Notes: generated by a model not told the origin, from the letters alone. A stretch of DNA of 23,524 bases from JBDHTS01 sp044220535 (GCA_044220535.1 JBGAQU010000038.1:1-23524); one strand, 5' to 3'; positions 7,931-15,436 are shown, counted from the first letter of the stretch. A program made the numbers and translations.

Positions 7931-8419
7931 TCAAAAAGGAAAGTTTTTTAGAACGTTTCCAATAACTTTAATGGTATTACCTAAATCATCCATATCACCT
8001 CGTCTTCCGCCTCCGCCACGCAAAATGTCATCCAATAGTCCATCCCCACTATTTGTGCGGTGCCGATTTCTATCATTATGCTGCTCATTGTCTTTGAGGT
8101 TAACATCGGTTGAGTAGGCACTATTACATGCCCTTATAAATCCCCTTTCTTCTCTATCAATATGCATATCGTATTCTTTATATGATTTAACACTTGAATT
8201 ATTTCTATCAAGCCGCTCAATTATACCAATGTCGCCATCCCTTGAGACGCGAATATGGGCATATTCATAAGTCCTCTGAAAATGATGACCTGATAAATTA
8301 TCGTCTTTATATTCGGATGTTTTCTGATGGCGCCTTTGGCCTACTTCAATAATGCCATTATCCGCCGAGGCTGCGAATTTCTCGGTAATTTTTTCTACGC
8401 CATCGAGACCATAGATCAT
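7931..8419 (-). CDS. orphan hydrophilic protein of unknown function (162 aa)
   Basis: I do not recognise this protein. It has 162 residues, is very hydrophilic and rich in Asp, Arg, Asn, His and Glu, with no signal peptide or membrane segment. Near the C-terminus is a glycine/arginine patch (ILRGGGGRRGDMDD). The centre is dominated by charged residues (around NRHRTNSGDG and DREERGF), so much of it may be disordered or bind nucleic acid; that is only inference. The ATG is preceded by AGGGG about 8 nt upstream. Both the gene and its 5' flank (8420-8493) are strikingly AT-rich beside parE and the dsbA-like gene. It sits at the junction of two conserved blocks and looks like a late insertion. Confidence 0.6.
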   Translation of the reverse strand: MIYGLDGVEKITEKFAASADNGIIEVGQRRHQKTSEYKDDNLSGHHFQRTYEYAHIRVSRDGDIGIIERLDRNNSSVKSYKEYDMHIDREERGFIRACNSAYSTDVNLKDNEQHNDRNRHRTNSGDGLLDDILRGGGGRRGDMDDLGNTIKVIGNVLKNFPF

Positions 8420-8493
8420 AATATAAACCCCTAAATAGAATACGTTGATTATATTATGGTATTAAAAAATTAAAATTTGATAAATTCAATGGC

Positions 8494-10518
8494 TTAAACG
8501 TCAACATCCTGAACAAATTCGGCGTTTTGCTGGATAAATTGGAAGCGGGCGTCGGCGTTTTTGCCCATCAGGCGTTCGACCAGATCGTCGGTTTCACTGA
8601 TGGCAGGGGTCGTCAGTGCCTCCCCATCCACGGCTAATTCAGCCGTCAGGCCAAGGGCGGCCATGGCGTCAGGCAGGTTGACGCGGATCAGGGTCCGCGT
8701 GTCCGGGTTCATGGTTGTGTCTTTCAGCTGCTTGGCAGGCATTTCGCCGAGGCCTTTAAAGCGGCTGACTTCGACCTTCTTGTTCTTGAAAGTCGTCTGC
8801 ATCAACTCGTCCTTATGCTGGTCGTCCCGCGCATAAGAAGACAGTGCGCCGGACACCAGGCGATAAAGCGGCGGCTGGGCAATATATAAATTACCGCGTT
8901 CGATCAGTCCGCGCATCTGGGTATAAAAGAAAGTGATGAGGAGGGCAGCGATGTGTGCACCGTCAACGTCGGCATCGGTCATGATAATGATTTTTTCATA
9001 CCGCAGCGCATCGGCGTTAAAATCCTTGCCGGACCCCGCACCCATGGCGAGGATCAGGTCCTGGATTTCCTGGTTGGCGCGGATTTTATCATTCGTGGCA
9101 CTGACCACGTTCAGGATTTTGCCGCGCAGGGGCAGGATGGCCTGGGTTTCACGGAAACGGCCCTGTTTGGCCGAGCCGCCTGCCGAGTCACCCTCAACAA
9201 TAAACAATTCGGTGCCTTCGGCGTCGGTCCGGCTGCAATCGGCCAGTTTACCGGGCAGACGCAGTTTGCGCGTGGCGCTCTTGCGGCTGAGGTTTTTTTC
9301 GTCCTTGCGGCGCTGACGGTCTTCGGCCTTATCGACAATATATTCCAATAAGGCTTTACCTGACGCTGTATCGCTCGTCAGCCAGTGATCGAAACGGTCT
9401 TTGAGGGCGACATCTACCCAGCGTGCAGCCTCAGCCGTTGCCAGCTTTTCCTTGGTTTGACCCTGGAATTGCGGATCGCGGATAAAGACGGAAAGCAGAA
9501 TGGCCGCGCCGCCGACAATATCGTCAGCCGTGATAATGCCGGCTTTTTTATTGCCGACCATTTCGCCATAGGCGCGCAGGGAACGGGCCAATGCCGTCCG
9601 CATACCCTGTTCATGCGTGCCGCCTTGCGGCGTCGGTATGGTATTGCAATAGGAATGAATAAAGCCTTCCGTGTTGTCCGGCCAGGCTATGGCGAACTCC
9701 ACACGACCGGCTTTATCAGGCAGGTCGGCTTCGCCATGAAACGCCGTAGGCGTGATGGTTTCCGTGCCTTTAAGCGATGTCTCAAGAAAATCCAGCAGAC
9801 CATTTGGAAACTTTAGAATTTCCTTTTCCGGTGTTTTGCTTTCCGGCTGCAACAGGGATGGGTCACATGACCAATGGATCTCAACGCCTTTGTATAGATA
9901 AGCCTTCGATCGCGCCATCTGGTACAGCCATAGCGGCCTGAACTGCGCTTTCTTGCCAAAAATCTCCGGATCGGGATGGAAACAGACGGTCGTGCCACGG
10001 CGGTTGACCGCACCTTTTTTCTCCAGCTTCGACGTCGGCAGGCCGCGCGAATAGGACTGGCGGTACAACTGCTTGTCCCGCGCGACCTCGACCCACATCC
10101 AATCGGACAGGGCGTTGACGACAGATGAACCTACGCCGTGCAGGCCGCCTGATGTCTGATAGTTCTTGCCGCTGAATTTACCGCCGGAATGCAGGGTTGT
10201 GAAAATAACTTCCAGCGCGGATTTCTTCGGGAATTTCGGATGATTATCGACCGGGATACCGCGCCCGTTATCGGTAATCGTGACGGATCCGTCTTCGTTC
10301 AGGCGCATTTCAATCCGGCTGGCGTGTCCGGCCACGGCCTCATCCATCGAATTGTCCAGGATTTCACCAACCAGATGATGCAGGGCGCGTTCGTCCGTGC
10401 CGCCGATATACATGCCGGGGCGCTTGCGGACAGGTTCAAGCCCCTCCAGGACCTCGATATCCGCAGCTCCGTACTCATTGGTTTCCTTGGATTTTTTCGC
10501 CGCGAATAGATCTGTCAT
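8494..10518 (-). CDS. parE: DNA topoisomerase IV subunit B
   Basis: This is the ATPase subunit of topoisomerase IV, which decatenates daughter chromosomes with ParC. From the chosen start it has 674 residues, the ParE size rather than the roughly 800 of GyrB. The GHKL ATPase motifs are present in order: EILDNSMDEAVAG, DNGRGIPVD and GGLHGVGSSVVNALS. The TOPRIM half has VEGDSAGGSAKQGR and DADVDGAH. The C-terminus ends in FQFIQQNAEFVQDVDV, typical of ParE. I use the ATG at 10518 (MTDLFAAKK). A longer frame opens at 10716 but would overlap the divergent thioesterase gene, and its extra residues look unrelated to ParE. No parC is visible nearby, as is common. Confidence 0.95.
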   Translation of the reverse strand: MTDLFAAKKSKETNEYGAADIEVLEGLEPVRKRPGMYIGGTDERALHHLVGEILDNSMDEAVAGHASRIEMRLNEDGSVTITDNGRGIPVDNHPKFPKKSALEVIFTTLHSGGKFSGKNYQTSGGLHGVGSSVVNALSDWMWVEVARDKQLYRQSYSRGLPTSKLEKKGAVNRRGTTVCFHPDPEIFGKKAQFRPLWLYQMARSKAYLYKGVEIHWSCDPSLLQPESKTPEKEILKFPNGLLDFLETSLKGTETITPTAFHGEADLPDKAGRVEFAIAWPDNTEGFIHSYCNTIPTPQGGTHEQGMRTALARSLRAYGEMVGNKKAGIITADDIVGGAAILLSVFIRDPQFQGQTKEKLATAEAARWVDVALKDRFDHWLTSDTASGKALLEYIVDKAEDRQRRKDEKNLSRKSATRKLRLPGKLADCSRTDAEGTELFIVEGDSAGGSAKQGRFRETQAILPLRGKILNVVSATNDKIRANQEIQDLILAMGAGSGKDFNADALRYEKIIIMTDADVDGAHIAALLITFFYTQMRGLIERGNLYIAQPPLYRLVSGALSSYARDDQHKDELMQTTFKNKKVEVSRFKGLGEMPAKQLKDTTMNPDTRTLIRVNLPDAMAALGLTAELAVDGEALTTPAISETDDLVERLMGKNADARFQFIQQNAEFVQDVDV

Positions 10519-10564
10519 ACTAAAGCCTGAATTGATGTCGATAATCATAATGTGCTGGCTGTAA

Positions 10565-10584
10565 ATAGCCGCCATATCGGCTAT
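10565..10584. promoter_or_regulatory. inverted repeat between parE and the thioesterase gene
   Basis: ATAGCCG (10565-10571) and CGGCTAT (10578-10584) form a perfect 7-bp inverted repeat with a 6-nt spacer, in the middle of the 130-bp divergent intergenic region. It could be an operator for one or both genes. I do not recognise the regulator. Confidence 0.35.
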
Positions 10585-10648
10585 GATCCTTGAGTCTCTT
10601 CGGATCCGCCGAGAGAGTATTGATTGCACTCTGGAAAGATAAAAGTCA

Positions 10649-11023
10649 ATGACGCCAGGCGATATTCCAACCCTATCCGTAATCGCAATGCCCGCGGATA
10701 CCAATGTCCATGGCAAGATTTTTGGCGGCTGGCTGATGGCGCATATGGATTTGTCCGCCGCCCAGAAGGCTATAGAACTGACCCGTCAGGACATCGTAAC
10801 CCGTGTCGCGACGATTTCGTTTGAAAAGCCCGTCGATGTAGGCGACAAGGTATCCCTTTACACGAGCGTGAGGCGCGTGGGCGAGACATCGATCACGATC
10901 AAGGTCGAAGCATGGTCGTTGCGCCGTATATCCGGGGACAACGAAAAAGTCGGGGAGGGCGAATTTGTATTCGTCGCCATCGACAAACAGAAAAACAAAA
11001 CAAAGATCAGGCAAATTGCATGA
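10649..11023 (+). CDS. YciA-like hotdog-fold acyl-CoA thioesterase
   Basis: This enzyme probably hydrolyses acyl-CoA to free CoA and acid, as in the YciA/BACH hotdog family. It is 124 residues long, a normal length for one hotdog domain. The family signature is clear near the N-terminus: ADTNVHGKIFGGWLMAHMDL (about residues 16-35). In this motif the Asn/His-Gly loop precedes the central helix that carries the catalytic Asp. Beta strands follow (VATISFEKPVDVGD, then SITIKVEAWSL). The substrate chain length cannot be read from sequence. The stop overlaps the start of the next gene (ATGA), so the two are co-translated. The ribosome binding site is weak (GGAAAG, about 11 nt away). Confidence 0.9.
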   Translation: MTPGDIPTLSVIAMPADTNVHGKIFGGWLMAHMDLSAAQKAIELTRQDIVTRVATISFEKPVDVGDKVSLYTSVRRVGETSITIKVEAWSLRRISGDNEKVGEGEFVFVAIDKQKNKTKIRQIA

Positions 11024-12177
11024 GTTATAAAACGGCACGGCTGGCAGCTTTCATCCTGTCGACCATTATTCTGTCTGCTACAGGCGGCGGAGTATTATAC
11101 AGACATGCCATAGCCCAACCCTCTTACATTAATCAGCCTAACAATCTGAAATCCTACCTGGATGAAATGTCAGAGGATGATTTTAAAAAGGCAACAAATG
11201 AAATTGAGGAAAAACCCAAGGGCGATCGATACCTGGCGTTTCGTATCCGCCTTCCCAAAGCATGGGTGCGTTCAGGGGATAAAGCCGATTCAGGCAGCCT
11301 TGTTTCATCAGAAGGCGGCGGCGTTAAACTGAGTCGGAGATTGCTCGGTAAGATCGTAAAATATTACGGCACAAAAACATTTGCCGCGCCCAGCCGTTTT
11401 GAGATGCAGGCATTGAACCTTGATTATCAAATCACGGCAAAAAACTGGTTTTTGGGATATGTGCTCAGCAATGGTTATACCCTGCAAGGTATGAATGTCA
11501 TCGATAAAAATCATGTTGAGGCATCATACATAATGGTTGAGGACGCCACGTCTTATGTCGTGCGTACAGTGGGCATCATTAATGGTCCCCGTATGGTTCT
11601 GGCGTCCTATTATGTGCCAGAGGCGCAATGGAAGAAAGAACGGGCTATGCAGGAATATGCCCTTAAATCCTTTATGTTCCTTGATAAGGAAGATGAAAAA
11701 ATCGAAGTAACCCGGACATTCGCGTTTCTGGACCTGCTGAGGTTTGACTATCCTGCATCCTGGAGATTGCTGGCGCCCAATATAAGCAATATTGAGGAAA
11801 TGGATGCCAGGCTGATCAAAGCGAAAGATACAGAAAACCTGCTGGGTGAAATTTCTTTAAGGATTATTTCCACTGAAATGGAGACATCTTTGCCGCAGGA
11901 GGTGAATTACCTTAAAGCCAACATTCATTCGATGGGTCTGGAGGTTGGGGACCTGATCGAAACGCCATCAAATTACACCAAGCCACAGGTTAATTTTGCA
12001 CGCATTGAGGTATATAAAGCACAGGCAAGCGCCAACAATACATCCTTGCGTGAACATGAATACTGGTTGGCCATCCTTGCAGAGGATCGTTACTATTATA
12101 TTGTAAGTATGATCACGCCATCCGTACGCTTGATTTCAGTAACTGGGCCCAGAATACGGAATCGTTTCAGATGGTGA
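11020..12177 (+). CDS. secreted protein of unknown function, C-terminus apparently frameshifted
   Basis: I do not recognise a named family. I choose the ATG at 11020, which overlaps the thioesterase stop (ATGA). The product then starts with a classical signal peptide (residues 1-31, hydrophobic core AAFILSTIILSATGGGVL, probable cleavage after AIA). The mature part is a periplasmic protein with two similar-looking segments: FRIRLPKAWVRSG and later LLRFDYPASWRLL, each resembling a surface domain with a Pro-x-x-Trp turn. As read, the protein ends RIRNRFRW at 12177. In the neighbouring frame the sequence continues as DFSNWAQNTESFQMV and then IESLRP, stopping with TAA at 12195-12197. That is a much more protein-like tail, so a one-base deletion near 12122 is likely and the true end is probably 12197. 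A terminator follows directly. Confidence 0.75.
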   Translation: MSYKTARLAAFILSTIILSATGGGVLYRHAIAQPSYINQPNNLKSYLDEMSEDDFKKATNEIEEKPKGDRYLAFRIRLPKAWVRSGDKADSGSLVSSEGGGVKLSRRLLGKIVKYYGTKTFAAPSRFEMQALNLDYQITAKNWFLGYVLSNGYTLQGMNVIDKNHVEASYIMVEDATSYVVRTVGIINGPRMVLASYYVPEAQWKKERAMQEYALKSFMFLDKEDEKIEVTRTFAFLDLLRFDYPASWRLLAPNISNIEEMDARLIKAKDTENLLGEISLRIISTEMETSLPQEVNYLKANIHSMGLEVGDLIETPSNYTKPQVNFARIEVYKAQASANNTSLREHEYWLAILAEDRYYYIVSMITPSVRLISVTGPRIRNRFRW

Positions 12178-12199
12178 TTGAATCGTTGAGGCCGTAATC

Positions 12200-12270
12200 G
12201 GTTATTGGTCATTATAAAAAGCCGGGAAAATCTCCCGGCTTTTTACTCCAATCACTAATAACCAATGACC
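12200..12270. terminator. bidirectional terminator with nested inverted repeats
   Basis: AGCCGGGA (12220-12227) and TCCCGGCT (12233-12240) form an 8-bp GC-rich stem with a 5-nt loop. Runs of A before and T after (12216-12219, 12241-12244) make it work in both directions, serving the secreted-protein gene and glnA. Outside this core lies a second, imperfect inverted repeat: GGTTATTGGTCATT (12200-12213) against AATAACCAATGACC (12257-12270), 12 of 14 positions pairing. Confidence 0.9.
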
Positions 12271-12271
12271 G

Positions 12272-13705
12272 TTACCCTGAATAATACATGTCGAATTCGA
12301 TCGGGTGCGGCATCGTCTCGTATTTCTCGATCTCTTCCATCTTCAGGTCGAAATAGCCCTCGATCATATCGATGGTGAACACGTCGCCTTTCAGCAGGAA
12401 TTCATGGTCGCGGCGCAGGGATTCAACGGCTTCGCGCAAAGATCCGCAAACGGTCGGGACTTTCGCCAGTTGTTCCGGCGGCAGTTCGTATAGGTTCGCG
12501 TCCATCGCATCGCCCGGATCGATCTTGTTCTGAATGCCGTCCAGGCCGGCCATAAGCATCGCGCTGTATGCCAGGTAAGGTGTTGCCAATGGATCAGGGA
12601 AGCGAACTTCCACGCGCTTCGCTTTCGGCGAAACGGTGTACGGAATGCGGCACGATGCCGAGCGGTTACGAGAAGAGTAGGCGAGCAGGACGGGCGCTTC
12701 ATAACCAGGCACAAGGCGCTTATAGCTGTTGGTCGCCGGATTGGTAAAGGCGTTCAGCGCACGTGCATGCTTGATGATGCCGCCGATATACCACAGGCAT
12801 TCCTGTGACAGGCCTGCATACTTGTCGCCTGCGAACAACGGCTTGCCGCCTTTCCACAAAGACTGGTGGACGTGCATGCCTGACCCGTTATCGCCATAGA
12901 CCGGCTTTGGCATAAAGGTTGCCGTCTTGCCATAGGCATGCGCAACGTTGCGGACGACGTATTTGTATATCTGCATATTGTCGGCGCAATCGACCAGCGT
13001 GGAGAATTTCATGCCCAGCTCGTGCTGGCTGGCCGCCACTTCATGGTGATGTTTTTCAACAGGCACGCCCATGGCGCGCATAACGGTCAGCATTTCCGCG
13101 CGCAAATCGGATCCGCTATCCATCGGGCCTTCGGGGAAGTATCCGCCCTTGACACGTGGGCGATGTCCCATATTGCCCTGTTCATAGGATTTGTGGGTGT
13201 TATAGGGGCCTTCTTCTGAATCGAGCTCATAGCTGACGCGGTTCATAGAGATATCGAACTTAACGTCATCAAAGATAAAGAATTCAGCTTCCGGACCGAA
13301 ATAGGCGGTGTCAGCAATGCCTGTCTGCTGGACATACGCCTCAGCCGCTTTTGCGATGGAGCGGGGGTCGCGGTTATAGGGCTTGCCCGTCATCGGGTCG
13401 AATACGTCGCAGAAAATTTTGACGGTCGGCTGGGCTGCAAACGGATCCAGGATCACCTTGGCGGTATCTGGCACGATATGCATGTCCGATTCATTGATGG
13501 CTTTCCAGCCGGGGACGGAGGAACCGTCGATCATCAGGCCGGTTTTCAAGGCATCGTCGTCCAGCATATCCATATGGAAGGCGGTATGGTGCAGCGTGCT
13601 GCGCATATCCGTGAACCAGCAATCGATATAATCCGAGCCATTATCCTGGGCGTATTTAATCACCTCGGCATAGGTTTTGGCTTTGATATGAGTTTTATCA
13701 GACAT
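12272..13705 (-). CDS. glnA: glutamine synthetase type I
   Basis: This enzyme makes glutamine from glutamate, ammonia and ATP and is the main ammonium-assimilating enzyme. It has 477 residues, the GSI-beta size. Visible motifs are DGSSVPGW near residue 60, the metal- and glutamate-binding AYFGPEAEFFIFD, HHHEVAASQHE, and the active-site segment NPATNSYKRLVPGYEAP. The adenylylation site is Tyr406 in NLYELPPE, so GlnE-type control is expected. The C-terminal MYYSG is typical. In many alphaproteobacteria glnB (PII) lies directly upstream in the same operon. Here the upstream neighbour is tRNA-His on the other strand, and no glnB is present in the window. Confidence 0.97.
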   Translation of the reverse strand: MSDKTHIKAKTYAEVIKYAQDNGSDYIDCWFTDMRSTLHHTAFHMDMLDDDALKTGLMIDGSSVPGWKAINESDMHIVPDTAKVILDPFAAQPTVKIFCDVFDPMTGKPYNRDPRSIAKAAEAYVQQTGIADTAYFGPEAEFFIFDDVKFDISMNRVSYELDSEEGPYNTHKSYEQGNMGHRPRVKGGYFPEGPMDSGSDLRAEMLTVMRAMGVPVEKHHHEVAASQHELGMKFSTLVDCADNMQIYKYVVRNVAHAYGKTATFMPKPVYGDNGSGMHVHQSLWKGGKPLFAGDKYAGLSQECLWYIGGIIKHARALNAFTNPATNSYKRLVPGYEAPVLLAYSSRNRSASCRIPYTVSPKAKRVEVRFPDPLATPYLAYSAMLMAGLDGIQNKIDPGDAMDANLYELPPEQLAKVPTVCGSLREAVESLRRDHEFLLKGDVFTIDMIEGYFDLKMEEIEKYETMPHPIEFDMYYSG

Positions 13706-13737
13706 TTAGAGGCCCTTTTCGCGTTCAGTTATTGCGA

Positions 13738-13758
13738 TGCACCCATGTAAAAAGTGCA
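13738..13758. promoter_or_regulatory. small inverted repeat upstream of glnA
   Basis: TGCAC (13738-13742) and GTGCA (13754-13758) are inverted around an 11-nt spacer, about 35-50 nt before the glnA start. It could be an operator in the glnA leader. I see no convincing sigma54 promoter (GG/GC spacing) pointing at glnA. Confidence 0.25.
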
Positions 13759-13888
13759 TGTCAGTTATGATTTAAACGGACACTAGCATCGTTTGTGCGC
13801 TGCGTAAACATGATTGGCAAAATTTTTACAAGGCCGGTGGAAAACCTTGACCGCTGCCGGAACCAGCATGTAAAAGAACAGACCACAT

Positions 13889-13965
13889 GGCGACCGTAGC
13901 TCAGTTGGTAGAGCACTTGGTTGTGGTCCGAGTTGTCGCGGGTTCAAGCCCCGTCGGTCGCCCCA
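13889..13965 (+). tRNA. tRNA-His (GTG anticodon)
   Basis: A 77-nt cloverleaf with the extra G at -1 (13889) opposite the discriminator C (13962), which identifies histidine tRNA. The acceptor GCGACCG pairs with CGGTCGC. The D arm is TAGCTCAGTTGGTAGAGCA, the anticodon loop TTGTGGT has GTG in the anticodon position, and the T arm carries GGTTCAAG. CCA is encoded (13963-13965). Confidence 0.95.
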
Positions 13966-13986
13966 GTTTTATATAAAATTAAAAAA

Positions 13987-14015
13987 CTTGTATTTAATAT
14001 GTAAATAATGTAATG
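13987..14015 (+). promoter_or_regulatory. probable promoter of the small membrane-protein gene at 14071
   Basis: TTGTAT (13987-13992), a 17-nt spacer and TAATGT (14010-14015). Transcription would start near 14022, which is the first base pair of the long hairpin at 14023-14062. Confidence 0.5.
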
Positions 14016-14022
14016 TTTCATT

Positions 14023-14062
14023 ATCTACATAAAATCTGAAAACCATTTCAGATTTTATGTAG
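14023..14062 (+). promoter_or_regulatory. 18-bp perfect hairpin forming the 5' leader of the gene at 14071
   Basis: CTACATAAAATCTGAAA (14024-14040) and TTTCAGATTTTATGTAG (14045-14061) are exact reverse complements around an ACCA loop; one more T-A pair closes the base (14023/14062). The 3' arm runs into the GAGG ribosome binding site (14061-14064), 6 nt before the ATG. There is no T-run, so it is not an ordinary terminator for tRNA-His. It may stabilise the mRNA, gate ribosome access, or bind a protein as a DNA palindrome. Confidence 0.8.
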
Positions 14063-14070
14063 AGGAAAAA

Positions 14071-14355
14071 ATGATTGTTACATCTTTAAGCGTTGCCTTT
14101 GCTGCGGCCGTTTTCGGCGGTATCGCTGCCTATGTTCATAAAAAAGAATCTCCTGTCTCTCTGTTTCAAAGCGCTGCGGAAAGGGAAGCCGGTCGTGCCT
14201 TGATGCAGGACGCGTTTGCAAGAGAAGCCAGATTAACCCCGAAATGGCTCGCGCCAGGCCACGTCCTTGGCGGTGAATCGAATTTTGGTGGCAGGCAAGC
14301 AGAGCAGCGCGCTGACAATGCCAACATGCGAACTCTCACCGCTACAATCTTTTAG
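14071..14355 (+). CDS. small membrane-anchored protein of unknown function (94 aa)
   Basis: I do not recognise this protein. It has 94 residues. The first 21 form a hydrophobic segment (VTSLSVAFAAAVFGGIAAYV) followed by HKK, so it is probably anchored in the inner membrane with a cytoplasmic tail. The tail is mixed-charge and Ala/Arg/Glu-rich (around AAEREAGRALMQDAFAREA), likely a short helix followed by a Gly-rich, flexible end. GAGG 6 nt before the ATG fixes the start. The gene has its own promoter, a perfect hairpin leader and its own terminator, so it is a complete single-gene unit between tRNA-His and nnrD. That arrangement suggests a real, individually regulated gene rather than chance. 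Confidence 0.65.
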   Translation: MIVTSLSVAFAAAVFGGIAAYVHKKESPVSLFQSAAEREAGRALMQDAFAREARLTPKWLAPGHVLGGESNFGGRQAEQRADNANMRTLTATIF

Positions 14356-14371
14356 GTTTATTTGAAACATT

Positions 14372-14395
14372 GCGATCCTTTGAAGGATCGCTTTT
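14372..14395 (+). terminator. rho-independent terminator after the gene at 14071
   Basis: GCGATCCTT (14372-14380) pairs perfectly with AAGGATCGC (14383-14391) across a 2-nt gap, followed by TTTT (14392-14395). It ends only 9 nt before the nnrD start. Confidence 0.8.
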
Positions 14396-14404
14396 AATGC
14401 CTGA

Positions 14405-15217
14405 ATGATAAATGATCCTTCTTTATGGCGTGACTGTCTGCCATGGCCGCCCAAAGCGGACGGCCATAAATATGACCGCGGGCATGTCGTTGTCGCAGGC
14501 GGAAATATGACAGGTGCCGCCCGTCTCGCGGCGCAGGCATCCATGCGCATGGGGGCAGGGCTGTGTACGATTGCCGGGCCTGCGCAGCTTATGGGGATAT
14601 ATCTGGATAACGCGCCGCATCTCCTGTTTGAACCTGTGGAAAACATCCGGAATTTCCCAGCGCGTCTGTCCGACCCGCGACGCAATGCCGCGGTCATCGG
14701 TCCCGGCATGGGGAAGGAGGAGGGGGCATCTGAAGGTGTGCTCGAAACGTTGCGGCTCAAGAAAGCGACCGTTCTGGACGCCGACGCACTGACGGTCTTT
14801 GCCGGGCGAATGGATTTATTTACCGACTCTGTCCACAACCAATGCGTTCTGACGCCTCATGAAGGAGAATTTTCTAAAATATTCCCTGATCTGGCGGGGG
14901 ATAAAGTCGCCTGCGCGGCAAAGGCTGCCGAAATCTGCAGCTGCACCGTTCTTTTAAAGGGCGCAGAAACCGTTATAGCCATGCCCGGGCGTGAAGCTGT
15001 GGTGAACACCCATTCCAGCCCCTGGCTGGCCACGGCCGGGGCAGGGGATGTCCTGGCCGGAATGATTGGCGGCTTGATGGCGCAGGGCATGCAGCCTTTT
15101 GATGCCGTCTGTGCGGCTGCCTGGATCCATGGAGAGGCGGGATTAAAGGCTGGCCCGGGCCTGGTCGCTTCCGACCTGATCGGCATGCTTCCTGTAATAA
15201 TTAAGTATTTCTCTTGA
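14405..15217 (+). CDS. nnrD: ADP-dependent NAD(P)H-hydrate dehydratase, stand-alone C-terminal domain
   Basis: This is a repair enzyme that dehydrates damaged S-NAD(P)HX back to NAD(P)H using ADP. It has 270 residues and a ribokinase-like fold. Visible motifs are HKYDRGHVVVAGG near the N-terminus, VIGPGMGKEEG, VLDADALTVFAG, LTPHEGEF and the nucleotide-binding NTHSSPWLATAGAGDVLAGM. Most proteobacterial homologues are about 500 residues, with an N-terminal NnrE epimerase domain. Here only the dehydratase half remains, and the protein begins with a linker-like SLWRDCLPWPP, as if cut at the domain boundary. No clear ribosome binding site precedes the ATG, which lies 9 nt after a terminator. The gene may therefore be poorly expressed or the start may be misread. 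Confidence 0.88.
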   Translation: MINDPSLWRDCLPWPPKADGHKYDRGHVVVAGGNMTGAARLAAQASMRMGAGLCTIAGPAQLMGIYLDNAPHLLFEPVENIRNFPARLSDPRRNAAVIGPGMGKEEGASEGVLETLRLKKATVLDADALTVFAGRMDLFTDSVHNQCVLTPHEGEFSKIFPDLAGDKVACAAKAAEICSCTVLLKGAETVIAMPGREAVVNTHSSPWLATAGAGDVLAGMIGGLMAQGMQPFDAVCAAAWIHGEAGLKAGPGLVASDLIGMLPVIIKYFS

Positions 15218-15260
15218 AATGCGGCCCATTTTCTGGTTTCTCATGGGGCCGGAACTCTGC

Positions 15261-15345
15261 GCGGATGTGGCGGAACTGGTAGACGCACCAGATTTAGGTT
15301 CTGGCGGGGTAACCCGTGGGGGTTCGAGTCCCTTCATCCGCACCA
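15261..15345 (+). tRNA. tRNA-Leu (TAG anticodon)
   Basis: An 85-nt tRNA with a long variable arm, as in leucine tRNAs. The acceptor GCGGATG pairs with CATCCGC, the anticodon stem CCAGA/TCTGG holds the loop TTTAGGT with anticodon TAG, the T arm has GGTTCGAGTCC, the discriminator is A, and CCA is encoded (15343-15345). Confidence 0.95.
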
Positions 15346-15346
15346 C

Positions 15347-15436
15347 GCTTCGCCCTTCGGGCTACGCGTGGCGAAGCTACGGTGTAGACCGGTAGGCCGA
15401 AGCAGTGCCCGGCGTAGCCACTTGGCGAAGACGGGC
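15347..15436. repeat. structured GC-rich repeat-like element after tRNA-Leu
   Basis: Three palindromic modules lie in tandem. GCTTCGCC (15347-15354) pairs with GGCGAAGC (15370-15377). Inside it GCCC/GGGC makes a small stem around TTC. GCCCG...CGGGC (15407-15436) encloses CCA-CT-TGG. The words CGAAGC and CGTAGC recur in several variants. It resembles a dispersed intergenic palindromic repeat. It could also aid tRNA 3'-end processing. There is no T-run. Confidence 0.55.

Noticed and set aside
10519..10716. Longer parE start at 10716
   Set aside because: The extension would overlap the divergent thioesterase gene and does not resemble ParE; MTDLFAAKK at 10518 matches the family.
10912..11019. 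Earlier start for the secreted protein at 10912
   Set aside because: The extra residues are a second frame of the thioesterase. The ATG at 11020 gives an ATGA coupling and a clean signal peptide.
13815..13830. A sigma54-like sequence (TGGCAA-N5-TTACA)
   Set aside because: It lacks the invariant GC of the -12 element and points towards tRNA-His rather than glnA.
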